Of a DNA stretch of 61,203 bases, positions 19,796 through 28,101 are shown piece after piece. How positions within the stretch are numbered: the stretch's first letter is position 1; each line of letters starts with the position of its first letter. The notes under the pieces were generated by a model. It had not been told where the DNA came from, made no database searches, and worked only from the letters and a program-made list of their open reading frames with translations. The stretch covers positions 1 to 61,203 of the forward strand of contig CANQSA010000013.1 of the NCBI GenBank assembly GCA_947626415.1, written 5' to 3'. The position numbers and the translations under genes are program-made. The stretch is from an uncultured Lachnospiraceae bacterium. Its GTDB lineage: Bacteria > Bacillota > Clostridia > Lachnospirales > Lachnospiraceae.

Positions 19796-20173
19796 TTACT
19801 TTAAGGCAATCGCCTCGATCTCGATCAGAACATCTTTCGGCAGTCTCGCCACTTCTACACAGGAACGCGCCGGACAATCCTGCTTGAAATATTTGGAATA
19901 AATGCCGTTTACGGTTCCGAAATCATCCATGTTCTTAATAAATACTGTGGTCTTAATGACCTGCTCCGTACTGGAACCCGCTGCTTCCAGAAGCGCCGCC
20001 AGATTGCCGATCGCCTGATCTGCCTGCGCCTCGATCCCGCCTTCCACGATCTCTCCGGTAGCCGGGATCACCGGGATCACACCGGAAGTAAATACCATTC
20101 CGTTCACTTCAATCGCCTGAGAATAAGGTCCGATCGCAGCCGGCGCCTTATCTGTTGAAATAATTTTTTTCAT
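19796..20173 (-). CDS. ridA: RidA-family enamine/imine deaminase
   Basis: Small trimeric enzyme that hydrolyses reactive 2-aminoacrylate-type imines from PLP enzymes. The 125 residues begin MKKIISTDKAPAAIGPYSQA and carry the family signature (CVEVARLPKDVLIEIEAIA). The active-site arginine is expected in the segment CPARSCVEV. GGAGG precedes the ATG. It starts 18 bp after cvfB and ends the thioesterase-cvfB-ridA operon. Confidence 0.94.
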   Translation of the reverse strand: MKKIISTDKAPAAIGPYSQAIEVNGMVFTSGVIPVIPATGEIVEGGIEAQADQAIGNLAALLEAAGSSTEQVIKTTVFIKNMDDFGTVNGIYSKYFKQDCPARSCVEVARLPKDVLIEIEAIALK

Positions 20174-20191
20174 TCTGAACCTCCATTTTAC

Positions 20192-21025
20192 TTATTCTGA
20201 CCGGACGATCCGGATAGAATTCTCTCCGATCTCGATCCTGCCCTGCTTCAACAGGCGTCCGACTCCCCGTTTAAAGGCGCTCTTACTCATATGGAAATCC
20301 TTCTCAATGATCTCCGGAGCCGCCTTATCCGTATACGGAAGCACGCCCGCATAGCTCTCAATTCCATTATATATGATCTCTGCATCTTCTTCCTGCTGCA
20401 GATATGCTTTTTTCTGTACGCTCAGATCCAGTTTGCCGTCTTCCTTCACTGCCGTGATCCGCGCCGTGATCACATCGCCCGGCTTAATATTTCCATGAAC
20501 CTCTTTTCTGGGAATCAGCGCCTTATAGCGATTGTCAACTGCCACAAACGCGCCGAATTTCTCAATCATCTCATAGACGGTTCCGGTCACAACCTCATCC
20601 CGGCTGTAGCCTTCCGCCGTCTCCAGATACGGATATACCCGCATCGTCGCGCACAGACGGTTGCTCTTATCAATGTATACCGCGACCAGTACCTGATCTC
20701 CGGCCTGAACCCGATAGGATTGCTCTTTATAAGGAAGAAACAGATCCTTATCCAGCCCCCAATCCAAAAACGCCCCAATCTCACCTACATCTTTTACAGT
20801 AAGTATACCAACCTGTCCCAGTGTCAAAATCGGCTTTTGCCTCGTACAGATGAGCCTGTCCTTAGAATCCCGGTAAATAAACACCTCCATACTGTCTCCT
20901 ATGGAAATTCCTTCCGGAACCTCTTTCTTCGGTAACAGTACTCGTTCTTCCGTCGTTCCCAGGTAAATCCCCTGCTCTGCCTTTTTAACAACTTCTAGTA
21001 CCTGCAGCTGTCCTAATTCTAACAT
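20192..21025 (-). CDS. cvfB: CvfB-like S1 RNA-binding protein
   Basis: Cytoplasmic protein of the CvfB/YitL family, tied in Gram-positives to RNA-level control of gene expression. S1-type OB repeats run through the chain (GEIGAFLDWGLDKDLFLP, IEKFGAFVAVDNRYKALIP), followed by a C-terminal winged helix (ISIG... then MSKSAFKRGVGRLLKQGRIEI). The start MLELGQLQVLEV is preceded by GGAGG; the frame is open 23 codons further but without a ribosome site. Length 277 is usual. It is 25 bp downstream of the thioesterase gene. Confidence 0.9.
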   Translation of the reverse strand: MLELGQLQVLEVVKKAEQGIYLGTTEERVLLPKKEVPEGISIGDSMEVFIYRDSKDRLICTRQKPILTLGQVGILTVKDVGEIGAFLDWGLDKDLFLPYKEQSYRVQAGDQVLVAVYIDKSNRLCATMRVYPYLETAEGYSRDEVVTGTVYEMIEKFGAFVAVDNRYKALIPRKEVHGNIKPGDVITARITAVKEDGKLDLSVQKKAYLQQEEDAEIIYNGIESYAGVLPYTDKAAPEIIEKDFHMSKSAFKRGVGRLLKQGRIEIGENSIRIVRSE

Positions 21026-21050
21026 GTCTTTATCCTCCAAGTCACATATA

Positions 21051-21761
21051 TTACCGTCTAAAATATAATATCGCATACAAATGCGCGTCTGCATCGTCTG
21101 TCAAAGCGACTGTTATTCCGTCCTCCTGTTCTGTCAGTTTTGTACAAATGCGGTCTCCTGCAAGCGCCTGCTGCTTATATACCACATCCAGAGTTTTCCA
21201 TTGCATATCCTTAGGCAGATATTCCAATGCCACCTCTACATACCTTCCGTTATTCATATGTCCGTTGGTATCCAAAAAGGAATACGGCACTACAATCTCT
21301 CCAACCGGTACAGACTCTTTTGGTTTCCGAAGTTTCGGCGCCGCTGTCTCCATCTGAAGCGGTTCTTCCGTTTCATACGGAGCGGCGTCTGCTTCTTCGA
21401 TCCGATGCAGACTGTGCCTGCCGACATCATAAAGCACCCATTTGGTATCGGCCTGTACCAAATTTCGCCCATTCTGATCCGTAATACAGAAATTCCGATA
21501 TCCGAATACAGAATCAAAGCGGTAGGCCCATGTGTGGATCTGAATCTGTTCTCCCAGCAGCACCGGCTCCCTGAATTCAATATGCCATGTATTCAGCATC
21601 CAGACCAGACCGGTTTTGCGCAGATAGTCAATACCCACGTGCAAATACTCCGAATGAAAGGTACTGCAATCCTGGAAATAGTTGATGATCGCCGGGATCG
21701 TCAGGCTGCCTTGCGTTCCGGTTTCGCTGTAGCGTGCCACACTGCTAAATGAATATTTCAA
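21051..21761 (-). CDS. acyl-ACP thioesterase (FatA/FatB-like)
   Basis: Likely releases fatty acids from acyl-ACP. Two hotdog folds are visible. The first has YLRKTGLVWMLNTWHIEF and the second FLDTNGHMNNGRYVEVALEYL, where the Asn/His of NGHMNN resemble the plant and bacterial thioesterase active site. I choose a TTG start (LKYSFSSVARYSETG) because AGGAGG lies 6 bases before it. The alternative ATG 15 bp upstream begins with that same AGGAGG and has no site of its own. First gene of the operon with cvfB and ridA. Confidence 0.85.
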   Translation of the reverse strand: MKYSFSSVARYSETGTQGSLTIPAIINYFQDCSTFHSEYLHVGIDYLRKTGLVWMLNTWHIEFREPVLLGEQIQIHTWAYRFDSVFGYRNFCITDQNGRNLVQADTKWVLYDVGRHSLHRIEEADAAPYETEEPLQMETAAPKLRKPKESVPVGEIVVPYSFLDTNGHMNNGRYVEVALEYLPKDMQWKTLDVVYKQQALAGDRICTKLTEQEDGITVALTDDADAHLYAILYFRR

Positions 21762-21800
21762 AATACGCCTCCTCATGCCCCAAAATTTAACCCACCGATT

Positions 21801-21829
21801 AGTGTATCACAATCTGATTTCCGAAACAA
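21801..21829 (-). promoter_or_regulatory. probable promoter of the thioesterase-cvfB-ridA operon
   Basis: TTGTTT, 17-bp spacer and TACACT on the minus strand, 40 bp upstream of the thioesterase start. It diverges from the promoter at 21860-21888. Confidence 0.55.
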
Positions 21830-21859
21830 GTAATCCTTTTATACTTTTTGCTGTTTTTA

Positions 21860-21888
21860 TTGAATTTTTTTCACTTATTTTATATAAT
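21860..21888 (+). promoter_or_regulatory. promoter of the L,D-transpeptidase gene
   Basis: TTGAAT, 17-bp spacer and TATAAT on the plus strand, about 85 bp upstream of the ATG. Near-consensus sigma-A pattern. Confidence 0.75.
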
Positions 21889-21973
21889 AAAGTTGGAAGA
21901 TAGGGGGCAGAGAGTATCTCAATCACGGAAGGAGGGAGCGCGCACATCCCATATTTTCGGCGCGCATATATTT

Positions 21974-23668
21974 ATGAAGAAACGTATTCTATACTTATTA
22001 TGCGGATTTCTCTTTTTCTTTACGGTTCTGCTGTGCAGTGATCAGACTGCAGAGGCAGCTTCCAACAAATATTATATCAAAGTCAATAAAGGCACGAATG
22101 TCGTTACGGTTTACAATACCAAAACAAACAAGCCCGTAAAGGCCATGATCTGTTCCGCCGGACAGCCCACGCGGACCGGTACCTTCTATACACAGGCCAA
22201 ATATCGGTGGAAATATCTGATTGGTCCCAGCTACGGTCAGTACTCTACTCGAATTTATGGCGGCGTTCTCTTCCATTCTGTATTTTACTGGACCAATGGT
22301 GATAAATCCTCTATGTCTACCAGTGCCTACAACCTGCTGGGCACCCTGCAGTCTCATGGTTGTATCCGGCTGCTTGTAAAGGATGCCAAATGGATCTATG
22401 ACAACTGTCCGCTGCGGACAAAAGTCATTATCTTCAACGGCACAAGCAAGGACGATCCTCTGGGCAGACCCGTATTCGGCAAGCTGCTGAACGGTAAATA
22501 TACCAACTGGGACCCGACAGATCCCGATCCGAAGAATCCGTGGCGGAACAAGAAACCGACCATTACCGTAAATACTTCTAAACTGACCTTAAAGTACGGT
22601 GCGAAATTCAACGCGTTTTCTGCCGTCACCGCCAAAGATTCTCTGGGAAACAATGCCAATAACCAGACAAAAGTCAGTGGAACGGTCAACACCAAAAAAG
22701 CAGGAACCTACACCGTTACCTATAAATGCACCGATTTTCTGGGGCATTCCGTTACCAAGAAGGTAAAATATAAAGTTATCGACACCGGCATTCCCACGAT
22801 TTCCGGCGTCAAGAAGCGCTCCGGCTATGCCGGCTATTCCGTAAACCTGAAAACCGGCGTGACAGCAAAATCCAGCAGAGGGAAAAATCTGACCTCCAAA
22901 GTTGCGATCTATGTAAAAGACCCTTATGACAAGATCACGCCGAACAAATATCGGTATCAGAAATCCGGTACTTATACGTTCAGCAAAGCCGGAACTTATA
23001 ATATTTGCTATAAGCTGACGGATTCCGGCAAAGTCAAGAAAGTAGTCACCACGGTCAAAATAACTGACCGGCGGGTAAAACTGACTCTGAAGACTACCGG
23101 CAAGACGATCGAATACGGTACAAAATATAGCTTTTCACTCAATGACGTGGTAAAATCCCTGAAAACATACAACGGGAAAAACCTCGCTCTGACTTCCAAG
23201 AATATCAGTTATTTCGCCAACTTCACTACGCAGAAAGTCGGTACCTACACGATCAAGATTACCGCTAAGCAAAGCGGGCAGAATTACTCCACCCGCACCG
23301 CTACCTTTACACTGAAAGTTGTCAACCAGAAAGCGCCGGTTATCAGCGGCGTGCCCGATTCCGAGCTGACTCTGGATCCACTTGATCCTCCGGCAGACCG
23401 GACCCTGTCTCTGCTGAAAGGCGTATCCGCCCGAACAGCGACAGGTATTGATCTGACCAGGCATCTCAGGGTTTTCGTTTACAAAGACGGCAGGCCCCAA
23501 ACCCTGCAGGGCAATACCTTCACCTTTACCGAGCCGGGTATTTATACGGTCTCCTATTCCGTATCCATACCGAACGGTTCCAAATCCGTTTCGGTGTCCC
23601 GAAAGGTGACCGTAAAGGAACCACCGGCTGAGGAACCGGCTGACGAGCCGCAGCCTGTCAGTCTGTAG
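21974..23668 (+). CDS. L,D-transpeptidase (YkuD) with Ig-like C-terminal repeats
   Basis: Secreted enzyme that makes 3-3 crosslinks in peptidoglycan or attaches proteins to it. A signal peptide (residues 1-28, to EAASN) leads to a YkuD domain (about 30-165) with the catalytic cysteine in SHGCIRLLVKDA and the upstream histidine in FHSVFYW. Four or so Ig-like beta repeats follow (about 185-545, pattern AGTYTVTY.. / VGTYTIKI..), then a Pro/Glu tail. Start MKKRILYLL is a proper signal-peptide start. The frame is open upstream, but the Shine-Dalgarno (21929-21935) is 38 bases away with a GC hairpin between (see findings). Only long plus-strand gene in the left part. Confidence 0.9.
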   Translation: MKKRILYLLCGFLFFFTVLLCSDQTAEAASNKYYIKVNKGTNVVTVYNTKTNKPVKAMICSAGQPTRTGTFYTQAKYRWKYLIGPSYGQYSTRIYGGVLFHSVFYWTNGDKSSMSTSAYNLLGTLQSHGCIRLLVKDAKWIYDNCPLRTKVIIFNGTSKDDPLGRPVFGKLLNGKYTNWDPTDPDPKNPWRNKKPTITVNTSKLTLKYGAKFNAFSAVTAKDSLGNNANNQTKVSGTVNTKKAGTYTVTYKCTDFLGHSVTKKVKYKVIDTGIPTISGVKKRSGYAGYSVNLKTGVTAKSSRGKNLTSKVAIYVKDPYDKITPNKYRYQKSGTYTFSKAGTYNICYKLTDSGKVKKVVTTVKITDRRVKLTLKTTGKTIEYGTKYSFSLNDVVKSLKTYNGKNLALTSKNISYFANFTTQKVGTYTIKITAKQSGQNYSTRTATFTLKVVNQKAPVISGVPDSELTLDPLDPPADRTLSLLKGVSARTATGIDLTRHLRVFVYKDGRPQTLQGNTFTFTEPGIYTVSYSVSIPNGSKSVSVSRKVTVKEPPAEEPADEPQPVSL

Positions 23669-23692
23669 CCTCGCAATATCCTGCAATATAAA

Positions 23693-23728
23693 AGGACGCG
23701 ACATTTGCAAACCGCAGCGTCGCGTCCT
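23693..23728. terminator. bidirectional terminator between convergent genes
   Basis: aggacgcgac / gtcgcgtcct, 10-bp stem, followed by gattttt on the plus strand and tttta on the minus strand. It serves the transpeptidase gene and the rpsF-ssb-rpsR operon. Confidence 0.85.
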
Positions 23729-23747
23729 GATTTTTGTAATTCTAATC

Positions 23748-24017
23748 TTATTCTACACTGTAAGGCATTAAAGCGATATGACGAGCTCTCTTAACGGCAA
23801 CTGTCAGTGCTCTCTGATGCTTTGCACAGTTTCCGGTAATTCTTCTCGGAAGGATCTTTCCTCTCTCAGATACATATCTCTTTAACTTATTTACGTCCTT
23901 GTAGTCGATCACATTGTTCTTATCGCCGCAAAAAACGCATACTTTCTTTCTTCTGCGAACCGGGCGTCTCTTCATTGCCGCATCGCCCTTATCGCCGGCT
24001 GTCTTTGTATATGCCAT
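23748..24017 (-). CDS. rpsR: 30S ribosomal protein S18
   Basis: Small-subunit protein that pairs with S6 on the platform of the 30S. It has [20 protein letters not shown] near residues 15-34, then [50 protein letters not shown], which is diagnostic. The CxxC-type pair (CVFC) suggests a zinc-binding form. AGGAGG precedes the ATG. Last gene of rpsF-ssb-rpsR. Confidence 0.98.
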   Translation of the reverse strand: MAYTKTAGDKGDAAMKRRPVRRRKKVCVFCGDKNNVIDYKDVNKLKRYVSERGKILPRRITGNCAKHQRALTVAVKRARHIALMPYSVE

Positions 24018-24052
24018 TGTACTGACCTCCTATTCCATGTTTCCTGCTTCGT

Positions 24053-24508
24053 TTAGGCAAACGGCAGACCTTCATCGTCCACTACATCCGGAATATTCAT
24101 AAATCCGTCTCCTGCCGCCGTACCGGGATCCATCTGCGGCGCCGGCTGTCTCTGATAACCGCCTTCACTGCCTGCAGACGCGTTCTTGCTCTCCGCAAAT
24201 TCCATGTTCTCGACCACAACATCCGTAGTGTAGACTCTCTGCCCCTCACGGTTGGTATAGCTGCCGGTCTGGATCCTGCCCTCTGCAACGATCTTCGTGC
24301 CCTGGTGCAGGTACTTTTCCGCAAACTCGGCCGTTCTGCCAAACGCAACACAGCTGATAAAATCCGCGTTCTGTTCGCCTTCTCTTCTTCCAAATCTCCG
24401 GTCTACCGCCAGTGTAAATCTGGCATGCATATTCTGATTTCCTTCCTGACCGGAATATCTGACATCCGGGTCCCTTGTCAGGCGGCCCATTAAAATCACC
24501 TTATTCAT
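24053..24508 (-). CDS. ssb: single-stranded DNA-binding protein
   Basis: Binds ssDNA as a tetramer in replication and repair. The OB fold is at residues 1-105 (MNKVILMGRLTRDPDVRYS, CVAFGRTAEF, RIQTGSYTNREGQRVYTTDVVVENMEF). A flexible Gly/Gln/Pro-rich stretch and the acidic tip DDEGLPFA follow, a variant of the DDDIPF partner-binding tail. Its place between rpsF and rpsR is the classical Gram-positive layout. Confidence 0.97.
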   Translation of the reverse strand: MNKVILMGRLTRDPDVRYSGQEGNQNMHARFTLAVDRRFGRREGEQNADFISCVAFGRTAEFAEKYLHQGTKIVAEGRIQTGSYTNREGQRVYTTDVVVENMEFAESKNASAGSEGGYQRQPAPQMDPGTAAGDGFMNIPDVVDDEGLPFA

Positions 24509-24544
24509 TGATTCTCCAATCCATGCATAAGCGTCCCTTGCGGG

Positions 24545-24832
24545 TTATGCTTCCTGCTTAACAATCAGATAGCGGATCACGCCATCCATGATACGCATCT
24601 CCTGCTCTAACTGGGGCGGCGTCGTCGTCTCTGCATCAAACTGAATAAAATAGTAGTAGGCTTCTTTCATCTTCTGAATCTCATAAGCCAGCTTCTTCTT
24701 ACCCCAGTCGTCCACGTTTGTCACAGTACCGCCAAAACGTGCGATGTAGTCCTTCGCCTTCTCTACAACGGCGTCACGGGCTTCATCCTCCAGCTTCGCG
24801 CTGACAACCAGCGCTAATTCATACTTGTTCAT
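24545..24832 (-). CDS. rpsF: 30S ribosomal protein S6
   Basis: Small-subunit protein partner of S18. The 95 residues begin MNKYELALVVSAKL and include RFGGTVTNVDDWGKKKLAYEIQK, typical of S6. The start is the ATG after AAGGAGGT; a longer frame upstream is the untranslated leader. First gene of rpsF-ssb-rpsR. The leader has a hairpin around 24855-24875 (ccttc/gaagg). S6:S18 autoregulation of this operon is known in bacteria, but I could not match its conserved motif here. Confidence 0.97.
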   Translation of the reverse strand: MNKYELALVVSAKLEDEARDAVVEKAKDYIARFGGTVTNVDDWGKKKLAYEIQKMKEAYYYFIQFDAETTTPPQLEQEMRIMDGVIRYLIVKQEA

Positions 24833-24899
24833 GCTTTTACCTCCTTTTGGTCTCTGGCCCCTTCCCTTTGAAGGAGCAAGGAATCTTTCACAAATTGGA

Positions 24900-24928
24900 A
24901 TTGTAACATAGTTTTTCCAAAAATGCAA
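24900..24928 (-). promoter_or_regulatory. promoter of rpsF-ssb-rpsR
   Basis: Minus-strand TTGCAT, 17-bp spacer and TACAAT, about 70 bp upstream of the rpsF ATG and just past the ABC permease stop. Confidence 0.7.
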
Positions 24929-24943
24929 GCAAATGATTTATTT

Positions 24944-25744
24944 TTATTGCAGATTTAATTTATGCTTCAATAAGGACCGGCAGATCAAAAACAGCACGAC
25001 CGACAAGATAATATACTCTGCGATCTGCACGCCGACAATCCGGTTCAACACGCTCAGATACTGGTCCATATCCGCGATCTGAACTTCTGTTTCATCCAAC
25101 TGCACCGCGGCGGAAAAATTACCGGAGATCAGCATGACAAACATATTGACAAACGAAATGGCGATATTTAACAGAAAATACCCGATCACAGACCAAAGGA
25201 TCTTGTGACTGCTGAAAATCTGTCCGAACGCCATCGCCGTATAATACTGCAGCATACTGCTGAAGATACCGACCAGCAGCAAAACCAGATATATCACGAT
25301 CGTCAGGGTAATCCCCGAATTCGAAAAGATCCTGCCGAACGCTTCAAAAACTTCTTCCAGGAAATCGGAATCGTGAAACAGCAAAACCAGCGATCCGATC
25401 ATAACGCAGCCTGTCAGTACCAGCCATACAACCGCGGTCAGTAATTTGGAGATTACCAGCTGCGTAGTCGTGACCGGCAGCGTAAAGGTCAGATATCCTT
25501 CGTCGCCCAGCATGCTTCTGTAAAACCGAACCACCATATACGCCAGCGAAATGAAATAACTGGAGATCAAAAGCAGGACATATCCCGCCGTGACCAATCC
25601 GCTTGCAGTCTGCAGGGGCACGCTGTCAAAATCAAACCATTCGAGTGCCAGGCACAAAAACGTAACGCCGAACAATGCCGCGAATAATACCAGCATCAGT
25701 TTTGAGGTCGCCTTAAATTCGTGTTTTAATAATTTTCCTACCAT
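24944..25744 (-). CDS. ABC-2-type transporter permease
   Basis: Membrane subunit of an exporter. There are six hydrophobic segments (about 18-38, 55-78, 105-127, 148-170, 180-202, 240-260) and no enzymatic motif. It begins inside the end of the ATPase gene (7-bp overlap), which marks the two as one unit. The MVGKLLKHEFKATSKLM opening is common in ABC-2 permeases of antibiotic, lantibiotic or lipid export. The cargo cannot be told. Confidence 0.88.
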   Translation of the reverse strand: MVGKLLKHEFKATSKLMLVLFAALFGVTFLCLALEWFDFDSVPLQTASGLVTAGYVLLLISSYFISLAYMVVRFYRSMLGDEGYLTFTLPVTTTQLVISKLLTAVVWLVLTGCVMIGSLVLLFHDSDFLEEVFEAFGRIFSNSGITLTIVIYLVLLLVGIFSSMLQYYTAMAFGQIFSSHKILWSVIGYFLLNIAISFVNMFVMLISGNFSAAVQLDETEVQIADMDQYLSVLNRIVGVQIAEYIILSVVLFLICRSLLKHKLNLQ

Positions 25745-26433
25745 GCGAACACCTCCCGGAACAGTTTATCCACCGTAGTTCCCTGATTTCTCACTTCATC
25801 CATTGTCTTATGCATAATAACAGAGCCTTTTTGAATAAACACAAATTCATCCAGGATCGGTTCAATATCCGCAATCAGATGTGTGGAGATCACAATCGTA
25901 GCCTGTGGATCATAATTGCCTAATACCAGCCGCAGGATCAGGTCCCGTGCCGCGGGATCCACACCGGCAATGGGCTCATCCAGAAAATAGAGCTGCGCGT
26001 CCCGGCTCATGACCATGATCAGCTGCACCTTCTCCTTATTGCCTTTGGAAAGCGTTTTCAGCTGCGCCTTCGGGTCGATCTCCAACCGGTTCAGCATTTC
26101 ATAAGCCCGTGTTTCGTTAAAATTATCATAAAAATCTTTGAAATACGCGATCACATCCCGAACCCGCATTCCGCTGCTCAGATACGTCCGCTCCGGCAGA
26201 TAGGAAACAATCTTCTTTGTCTCCACTCCCACCGGCATTCCGGCGATCCGGATCTCACCGGAAGTCGGCTGCAGCAAACCGTTGCACAGCTTTAGCAGGG
26301 TGCTTTTCCCGCTGCCGTTCGGTCCCAGCAGGCCAATGATCCTGCCGCTTTCCAGTGTCAGATTCACATCCTTCAATGCTTCAAACACACTGCCGTAGCG
26401 CTTTGTTAAATGATTACACTGTAAAATATCCAT
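25738..26433 (-). CDS. ABC transporter ATP-binding protein
   Basis: Cytoplasmic ATPase partner of the overlapping ABC-2 permease. It has Walker A GPNGSGKSTLLKL near residue 36 and Walker B LYFLDEPIAGVDP near 150. The signature is diverged (TLSKGNKEKVQL, with Lys for the second Gly of LSGGQ), a form often seen in YtrB/BcrA-like exporters. Start ATG after AGAGGAAAG. Together with the small DUF951 gene it follows aroA closely. Confidence 0.92.
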   Translation of the reverse strand: MDILQCNHLTKRYGSVFEALKDVNLTLESGRIIGLLGPNGSGKSTLLKLCNGLLQPTSGEIRIAGMPVGVETKKIVSYLPERTYLSSGMRVRDVIAYFKDFYDNFNETRAYEMLNRLEIDPKAQLKTLSKGNKEKVQLIMVMSRDAQLYFLDEPIAGVDPAARDLILRLVLGNYDPQATIVISTHLIADIEPILDEFVFIQKGSVIMHKTMDEVRNQGTTVDKLFREVFAW

Positions 26434-26445
26434 ATACTTTCCTCT

Positions 26446-26649
26446 CTACTCTGACGGCTTCGCCTTTTTCAGACCCCGCGTATTTTTTTCCACCAGCCGC
26501 CTTGTCACCATGATCTGATGTCCGCAGCCCATACATTTCAGACGAAAATCCGCGCCGACGCGCAGGATCTCCCATTCCTGGCTGCCGCAGGGATGCGCTT
26601 TTTTTAATTTGACAACATCTCCAACCTCATATACATATCCCGGTTCCAT
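26446..26649 (-). CDS. DUF951 family protein
   Basis: Small conserved Firmicutes protein of unknown function. The 67 residues show the family pattern: VYEVGDVVKLKKAHPCGSQEWEILR, then DFRLKCMGCGHQIMVTR. Three cysteines (one in PCG, two in CMGC) could bind a metal. In many Gram-positives it sits near ychF or replication genes, but here it lies between aroA and an ABC exporter. GGAGG precedes the ATG. Confidence 0.88.
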   Translation of the reverse strand: MEPGYVYEVGDVVKLKKAHPCGSQEWEILRVGADFRLKCMGCGHQIMVTRRLVEKNTRGLKKAKPSE

Positions 26650-26692
26650 CGCTGCCTCCGTTCCGAAGCGTTCCGCTTCTTTGCTCCATCTT

Positions 26693-28009
26693 CTATATCA
26701 GCTGCGCCGTCACCGAATCCAACACGGTAAAAAACTGTTCAAACGTCTTTCTGCAGCAGCCCGGGTCTGCGATCTCAATTCCCGCGGCCCGCATTCCGAC
26801 CAGAGAAAAGGCCATTGCCATTCTGTGATCGTCATATGTATGGATCACCGCAGATTTCGGTTCTCCGGGCGTGATCATCATTCCGTCCTCCAGCAGCTCG
26901 CAGCCGATCCCCAGCCGTTCCAGTTCCGTCCGGATCGCCGTGATCCGGTTGCTTTCCTGATACCGGATATGGGAGATCCCGGTAATGATCGTAGGCGACT
27001 TGGCGAAGATTGCCAGCACCGCAAGCGTCATTGTCTGATCCGAACAGCTTTTCATATCCGCCTGCAGTCCCGGATATTCCGTTTTCCCTCTGCCGCAAAT
27101 TACGATCCCGTCCGGCTCCGAACGCAGCTTACAGCCCATCTGCACCAGAGCCTCCAGAAACGCGATATCGCCCTGCAGCGAATTCCTCCGCACATCCCGT
27201 ACTTTCACATCTACGCCCAAAAGGGGCGCCATCGCATAGAAATAACAGGCAGCGGAAACATCCGGTTCGATCCGATATTCTCTGGCGGAATAGCTTTGCT
27301 CTGCCTCGATCCGGTAAGTGTCCTTCCCCACCCGGGTCACCTGACATCCAAACTGCTCCATCATCGAAACCGTCATCTGAATATAAGCCATTCCGTGTTC
27401 TCCTCTGATATGGATCAGAAAATCATCCTGTATCATCGGAGCGGACATCAGCAGCGCGCTTAAAAACTGGCTGCTGTGTCCGATATCCACCGTTGTTTCA
27501 CAGGCTCCTCTGCCTCTCCCCACGATTGAAAAGGGGAAATGACCGATTTCGCCCTGATAAGTCACAAGCGCACCCATCGCCTCCAGGGAATCCAACAGCG
27601 GTTTCATAGGCCGCCGCCGCATTTGCTCCGATGCATCCAGATAATAAACGCCATCGGACAATCCCAGCATTGCCGTCAGAAACCGCGCGGCAGTCCCGGC
27701 ACTTCCCACATTGATCCGTGCCTGTCGGTTCGGGATCCTGCCGCCGGTTCCCTGTATCGTCACCCGGCGGGCGTCTTCCTCCACTTGCATTTCAAATCCC
27801 AGATCCGCAAGGCACTGCAGAAAATGTCTGGAATCATCACTAAATAATACATTTTCAAGCCGGCTCTCGCCCTCTGCCAGTGCCGCCAGCATCAGAGCCC
27901 GATTCGTAATACTCTTGGAGCCCGGTACCTCCGTCTCGATATAAGGATTCCGGATCCGTCCCCATACCGTGGAGACCCGATAAGTTTCTGCCATTCCCTG
28001 CTTTTCCAT
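26693..28009 (-). CDS. aroA: 3-phosphoshikimate 1-carboxyvinyltransferase (EPSP synthase)
   Basis: Sixth step of the shikimate pathway: joins PEP to shikimate-3-phosphate. It has the substrate-binding motif PGSKSITNRALMLAAL near residue 25, the PEP motif NVGSAGTAARFLTAMLG near 100 and RPMKPLLDSLEAMGA near 135. The second signature reads RYQESNRITAI, where most enzymes have Lys before Glu (RxKExxR). Glutamine occurs in some clostridial relatives. No other shikimate gene is adjacent. The start could also be the Met five codons on; neither has a strong ribosome site. Confidence 0.95.
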   Translation of the reverse strand: MEKQGMAETYRVSTVWGRIRNPYIETEVPGSKSITNRALMLAALAEGESRLENVLFSDDSRHFLQCLADLGFEMQVEEDARRVTIQGTGGRIPNRQARINVGSAGTAARFLTAMLGLSDGVYYLDASEQMRRRPMKPLLDSLEAMGALVTYQGEIGHFPFSIVGRGRGACETTVDIGHSSQFLSALLMSAPMIQDDFLIHIRGEHGMAYIQMTVSMMEQFGCQVTRVGKDTYRIEAEQSYSAREYRIEPDVSAACYFYAMAPLLGVDVKVRDVRRNSLQGDIAFLEALVQMGCKLRSEPDGIVICGRGKTEYPGLQADMKSCSDQTMTLAVLAIFAKSPTIITGISHIRYQESNRITAIRTELERLGIGCELLEDGMMITPGEPKSAVIHTYDDHRMAMAFSLVGMRAAGIEIADPGCCRKTFEQFFTVLDSVTAQLI

Positions 28010-28101
28010 TTTCTTATTCCATTCCCTTATTGCATTTCTTTATTGCTTTTCTTTATTGCATTTCCTTTCGTGCGCTTTTCGCCGGGTCTTGCCGCAGCCG
28101 C

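Noticed and set aside
24841-24899. S6:S18-binding leader upstream of rpsF
   Set aside because: Autoregulation is known for this operon, and a hairpin is present, but I could not locate the conserved binding motif, so it is mentioned only in the rpsF entry.
28020-28075. Short repeats of tttattgc between aroA and the dehydrogenase gene
   Set aside because: Only two or three imperfect copies of a very short A/T-rich unit; no clear function.
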